From Paenibacillus bovis (lineage in GTDB: Bacteria; Bacillota; Bacilli; Bacillales; Bacillaceae_C): DNA of 64,000 bases. The notes beneath the pieces were generated by a model that searched no databases, had not been told where the DNA came from, and worked only from the letters and a program-made list of their open reading frames with translations. Numbering within the stretch: the first letter of the stretch is position 1; each line of letters begins with the position of its first letter. The position numbers were made by a program, and so were the translations under genes. Positions 60,972-64,000 of this stretch are shown one piece after another. The stretch is from positions 1 through 64,000 of the forward strand of contig VEFU01000020.1 in NCBI GenBank assembly GCA_007679095.1. The letters are read 5' to 3'.

Positions 60972-61211
60972 TTGTGGCAGTTAAAGGAGAACTAGTAATA
61001 AATATCCCCATCAGTAGAATTATTCGATAGATATATATAAATTAGATTGAACTACGATATCTATTTTTTTTAAATAGATATCGTGGTTCAATCCGCATTT
61101 CTTTAGTGAGATCACATCTCGAATGACCATCCAGTGGAAGTAACATGATTTAGGTAATAGGGATTTACTTTTATAGGCATATATAGCGGTTAGTAAAGTA
61201 TATAGGAAGTA

Positions 61212-62147
61212 TCAATTATCTAAGGAAATAAAGGTTATTCCTATAAGTATAAGAATGGCTCCTATCCAAACAGATGGCGTTATTTTTTCCCTACCCTTTA
61301 AAAAGTAAACAGACAGTAAAATGGTAATTAAAGGTTCCACTGCAGCTATAACGCTAACGTAGCTCACTTGCATCAGTGAAGCAGCTAAGAAGAAAAACAC
61401 TGGCCCAAAGCTTAGGAATATACTTGCAAGAATAAAGTTAATATTTATGATACGATAATTTTCTAACACAATTGTTTTTAAATTTCCTTTGAAGCCCTGA
61501 TAAGAAACAATAGCAATTAAGGCAATAAGTGACCCAATTAATGCTCCATAGATTGGGTCGTTATTGATCAACAAACCCTGTTTTCTTACACCCTGGCCAA
61601 GGCCAAAAATAAATGCAGCAAGAATCCCCATTAAGTAGCCAATCCATACGGACTTATCTTTTTTGTTATTATGAATAGCGTTACGTGATTGTCTAAAGGT
61701 AAGTACACCTTGCATGATAATAACTATAAATAAGATGACCATTCCAACCACAGACAAAATACTAAACTCTTCTTTTAAAATTAACAAAGCATACAATACC
61801 GTAAAAAATGGTGTACTGTTTTTTAGTGCCGATGATCGTGAGGGATGAATCAATTGAATAGAAGATAGCATAGCATATCTTCCAATAATCGTACTAAAGA
61901 TTCCGCCTAAAACAAACCAGCCCGTTGCTTCCCATGAAAAGTGAAAGTTAAATCCGTTCACCAGAAGTGCTGCTATTAAAACCAAACTATGTATTATAAC
62001 ATTGATAAATATCGTAATAACATAACCAATACTTTTTCCCTGAGATTGATCCATTCCTTTTTTAATGAAAATATTAAAGAATGCAGTTGTAATGCCAGTT
62101 AAAAGAGCAAACAAAATACCTAGATTAGATTCCACAATACCCCACAT
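61212..62147 (-). CDS. EamA/DMT-family transporter
   Basis: A membrane permease with about ten helices in two EamA halves (first from about residue 8, second from about 165: GYLMGILAAFIFGLGQGV). The final helices end ITPSVWIGAILILIGITFI, typical of the drug/metabolite transporter superfamily. I chose ATG 62147 (MWGIVESNLG) over the distant TTG 62189, which has no ribosome site; GAGG directly before the ATG is a poor site too, so the start is uncertain. It is a lone gene; a metabolite exporter role is likely, but the substrate is unknown. Confidence 0.82.
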   Translation of the reverse strand: MWGIVESNLGILFALLTGITTAFFNIFIKKGMDQSQGKSIGYVITIFINVIIHSLVLIAALLVNGFNFHFSWEATGWFVLGGIFSTIIGRYAMLSSIQLIHPSRSSALKNSTPFFTVLYALLILKEEFSILSVVGMVILFIVIIMQGVLTFRQSRNAIHNNKKDKSVWIGYLMGILAAFIFGLGQGVRKQGLLINNDPIYGALIGSLIALIAIVSYQGFKGNLKTIVLENYRIININFILASIFLSFGPVFFFLAASLMQVSYVSVIAAVEPLITILLSVYFLKGREKITPSVWIGAILILIGITFISLDN

Positions 62148-62306
62148 CCTCAAATCTCTATTTATATAGCTGTGCAATGATAATAACAATTTCTTATTTT
62201 TATTCGTTATAGAATGTGGTTAATCCTTCTAAAAACAAGTCATATATCAAAATAGAAATCTTATTAATATGTTATTCATGAATTTTGGGGTAGAGAGGAA
62301 TGTTAA

Positions 62307-62429
62307 CGGTCTTCATCTTTAACAAAAAGTGCTTTAATACAAGAAGGACTAAAGCGCCTTTTTGTTGAAGCTATTAACCAAGGACAAGTAGCTTTGTTTG
62401 GAAATGGAACCGGAAACACTAAAGATTAA
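62307..62429 (+). pseudogene. Possible ribbon-helix-helix protein remnant
   Basis: After TAA at 62304-62306, an open stretch encodes SLTKSALIQEGLKRLF and ends with a stop at 62427. The pattern S-x2-SALI-x-EGLKRLF resembles the helix pair of CopG/Arc-type DNA-binding proteins. It has no start codon or ribosome site. The same bases also fold as a hairpin (CAAAAAGTGCTTTA, 62323-62336, with TAAAGCGCCTTTTTG, 62350-62364), which could be a terminator. I favour a decayed gene fragment, with low certainty. The rest of the gap 62148-62306 holds nothing clear. Confidence 0.3.
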
Positions 62430-62453
62430 ATGAAAATTTATAAGGAGGATATT

Positions 62454-62784
62454 ATGACTGAAGATTTTTATTGTGATGAAGTATTAAGTGGTAAGACCCA
62501 GGTAAATAAAGTATTGGAGACAGAAAATGTATTAGCATATTATCATACAAGACCTTTCTACCCAGTGCATATTGTAGTAATCCCAAAGAAACATATCTCT
62601 TCTTTAATTACATTAGAAGAAAGTGATAACGAGATATTAGTAGAATTACTGGACGTGATTAAAAGAGTTGCAGCTTTTAGTTACTAAAGAACATGGTGCT
62701 TGTAAAGTAATTACCAACTTAGGTGATTATCAGGATTCCAAACATCTTCATTGGCATATAGTCTTCGGAAAACCTTTGAGATAA
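62454..62784 (+). pseudogene. HIT-family hydrolase gene with a frameshift
   Basis: A histidine-triad (Hint/HinT-like) nucleotide hydrolase gene. The first frame encodes the N-terminal part (TRPFYPVHIVVIPKKHISSL) and stops at 62687. The +1 frame continues LVTKEHGACKVITNLGDYQ and contains the triad HLHWHI (62743-62760), ending at 62784. The frames join at a run of four T (62675-62678), where three would give the expected AALVTKEHG. One extra T therefore explains the break. AAGGAGG precedes ATG 62454. Either the gene is inactivated, it slips during expression, or this is a sequencing error. Confidence 0.82.
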
Positions 62785-62875
62785 TTATGTAAATAGTACT
62801 GAAATAAAATAGGAACTCTGATCAATGAATTACACAGTGTTCTAGAAATTATTTTTTGGTATAAAGGAGAATTTT

Positions 62876-63646
62876 ATGCAAAAAGAACAAAGCCATCAGA
62901 ATAAGATAGCTTGGGAGTATAAGGCTTATGGACATTGGGTTACTAATTATGGAACACCAGAAAACATGGGGAAACTTATAAGAAATGATACAGATAGGTG
63001 GCTTAACTATTATAAAGAAGACCTTGGAAATGTTTCAGGAAAAAAGATTGCAAATTTATTAGGTTCAGGTGGTATTAGGGGCGTTGCTCTTGCCGTTCTT
63101 GGTGCGGATGTAACTATAGTAGATATTTCTGAAGAAAATGCCAGGTATGCTAAAGAATTATCTATGGCTGCAAATGTAAATATGAATTACATTGTTTCCG
63201 ATCTATTTGATATTCCAATTGTGGAAATGGAAAGCCAGTTTGATATTGTATTTATGGAGTTTGGCATACTGCACTATTTCTCAGACTTAGAAAAATTAGC
63301 TAATATTATTTTTAAATTATTAAAACCAAATGGGAAATTAATATTAAGAGATTTCCATCCATTTAGTAAAGTGGTAGATATCAATGAAAAAGAGGGAACC
63401 TTGAGACTCAAAGAGAGTTATTTTGACAAATCCTTACGTTTAAATCCGGTTGCCTACGAAGGTTTCTTCCCAGAAAAAGAACAAGAGTCATTCCCAAAAA
63501 CATATTTGCGAAAATGGACTTTTTCTGAAGTTATTACATCTTTAGGTCAACAAGGATTTATTATTAAAAAGTTGTATGAAGAACCGGATAAAATTATTCA
63601 ATTTATACCTGCGAATTATATGATAGTTGCGATTAAGACCATTTAA
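62876..63646 (+). CDS. Class I SAM-dependent methyltransferase
   Basis: A 256-residue Rossmann-fold methyltransferase. Motif I is NLLGSGGIRGVALAVLGADV (about 60-79) with the acidic VDIS after it; motif IV is FDIVFMEFGILHYF, and motif V is LLKPNGKLILRDFHP. The substrate domain after residue 165 is not recognisable. AAGGAG precedes ATG 62876. It follows the broken HIT gene and could target a small molecule, in the manner of UbiE/ubiquinone-like enzymes. Function unknown. Confidence 0.85.
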   Translation: MQKEQSHQNKIAWEYKAYGHWVTNYGTPENMGKLIRNDTDRWLNYYKEDLGNVSGKKIANLLGSGGIRGVALAVLGADVTIVDISEENARYAKELSMAANVNMNYIVSDLFDIPIVEMESQFDIVFMEFGILHYFSDLEKLANIIFKLLKPNGKLILRDFHPFSKVVDINEKEGTLRLKESYFDKSLRLNPVAYEGFFPEKEQESFPKTYLRKWTFSEVITSLGQQGFIIKKLYEEPDKIIQFIPANYMIVAIKTI

Positions 63647-63738
63647 TCATAATTTCACTATTAAACAATGTTGTTATTCTTGGGATGCAATATAAAGAAT
63701 AAATATACAACTGATTACTAAAAAAGGAGATAGGAGTA

Positions 63739-64000
63739 TTGACTAATAATGAGATGAATTTCGTAACGATTTATCCAGTATTTAATCAAGCATTCTATAC
63801 ATCAGAACACCCTGAAGGGGAATTAAATTATCTAGGTGATGCATTAGGAAGGGATTTTGTTGCTGTTAAATTTATTGATGGGTTTTGCAGGACTTACCTT
63901 GGAGATGGAAAAAGAAATGAGGATTGGTTTAGTTATAAGTTAGATATACTAGCACCATGTGATGCGATTGTTGAAAGGGTTAATATAAATTCCATTGAGA
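63739..64000 (+). CDS. Partial gene, possible M23-like/lipoyl-like protein (runs off the window)
   Basis: An open frame from TTG 63739 (TAGGAG and AAGGAG upstream) to the window end, 87 codons so far. It includes NEMNFVTIYPVFNQAFYTSE, then HPEGELNYLGDALGRDF, and ends LDILAPCDAIVERVN. The last part resembles the entry of M23 peptidase or biotin/lipoyl-type domains (LAPxDGxV), but the diagnostic HxH is beyond the window. I cannot assign it firmly. An ATG at 63754 is an alternative start, but it lies far from the ribosome site. Confidence 0.5.
   Translation, partial: MTNNEMNFVTIYPVFNQAFYTSEHPEGELNYLGDALGRDFVAVKFIDGFCRTYLGDGKRNEDWFSYKLDILAPCDAIVERVNINSIE

Overview
The window is a low-GC Firmicutes chromosome segment. 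Its gene order matches Bacillus subtilis blocks closely, but the intergenic repeats and proteins point to another Bacillaceae genus, probably near Oceanobacillus, Virgibacillus or Ornithinibacillus (inference from memory of those genomes). Most genes run on the + strand. The main exceptions are a ferredoxin, clpP, a transketolase and an EamA permease.

Layout. 1-2.8 kb: a 5'-truncated cardiolipin synthase, a ResA-type thioredoxin and an S-box (SAM riboswitch) controlling metY. 2.9-3.25 kb: a tandem array with higher-order structure. 3.4-8.2 kb: ctpB, minJ, an FAD oxidoreductase and a half-size MFS protein. 8.3-11.2 kb: a TetR regulator and an MMPL exporter with two matching operators between them. 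11.4-14.4 kb: a ferredoxin, then a CzrA-like metal sensor and a PIB-type ATPase. 14.4-21.9 kb: the phosphate regulon core, phoPR then pstSCAB-phoU, with a Pho box before pstS. 22.4-29.5 kb: csbA, a DUF2164 gene, uvrBA and yvlB/yvlD. 29.8-40.7 kb: hprK-lgt-ppaX-yvoF, yvcD, trxB, rapZ-yvcK-whiA-crh and a YwjA-like ABC exporter. The his operon that separates yvoF from yvcD in B. subtilis is absent. 40.8-42.4 kb: clpP with a CtsR box, tRNA-Arg(CCG) and a small glutaredoxin-like gene. 42.4-49.6 kb: the glycolytic operon cggR-gapA-pgk-tpiA-gpmI-eno with a recognisable CggR operator. 49.7-55.4 kb: secG-est-rnr, a 13-unit 51-bp tandem array, smpB and ssrA.

The most striking feature is ssrA. The tmRNA gene is interrupted in its T-loop by a 277-nt ORF-less group I intron. 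P1, P3, P7, P8, P9 and two extra stems typical of subgroup IA can be drawn by eye. Removing it leaves a 366-nt tmRNA with a GKENNNFAFAA tag.

Downstream of ssrA (55.4-64 kb) the content is accessory and partly decayed: a transketolase, a LysR regulator that seems to carry an in-frame deletion, an S9-family peptidase lacking the expected catalytic Asp, an EamA permease, a frameshifted HIT gene, a methyltransferase and the start of a possible M23-like protein.

Regulatory themes are carbon and phosphate control (HprK, Crh, CggR, PhoPR), heat shock (CtsR), SOS (LexA box before uvrB) and metal stress. Several dispersed palindromic elements typical of Bacillaceae intergenic regions are also present.
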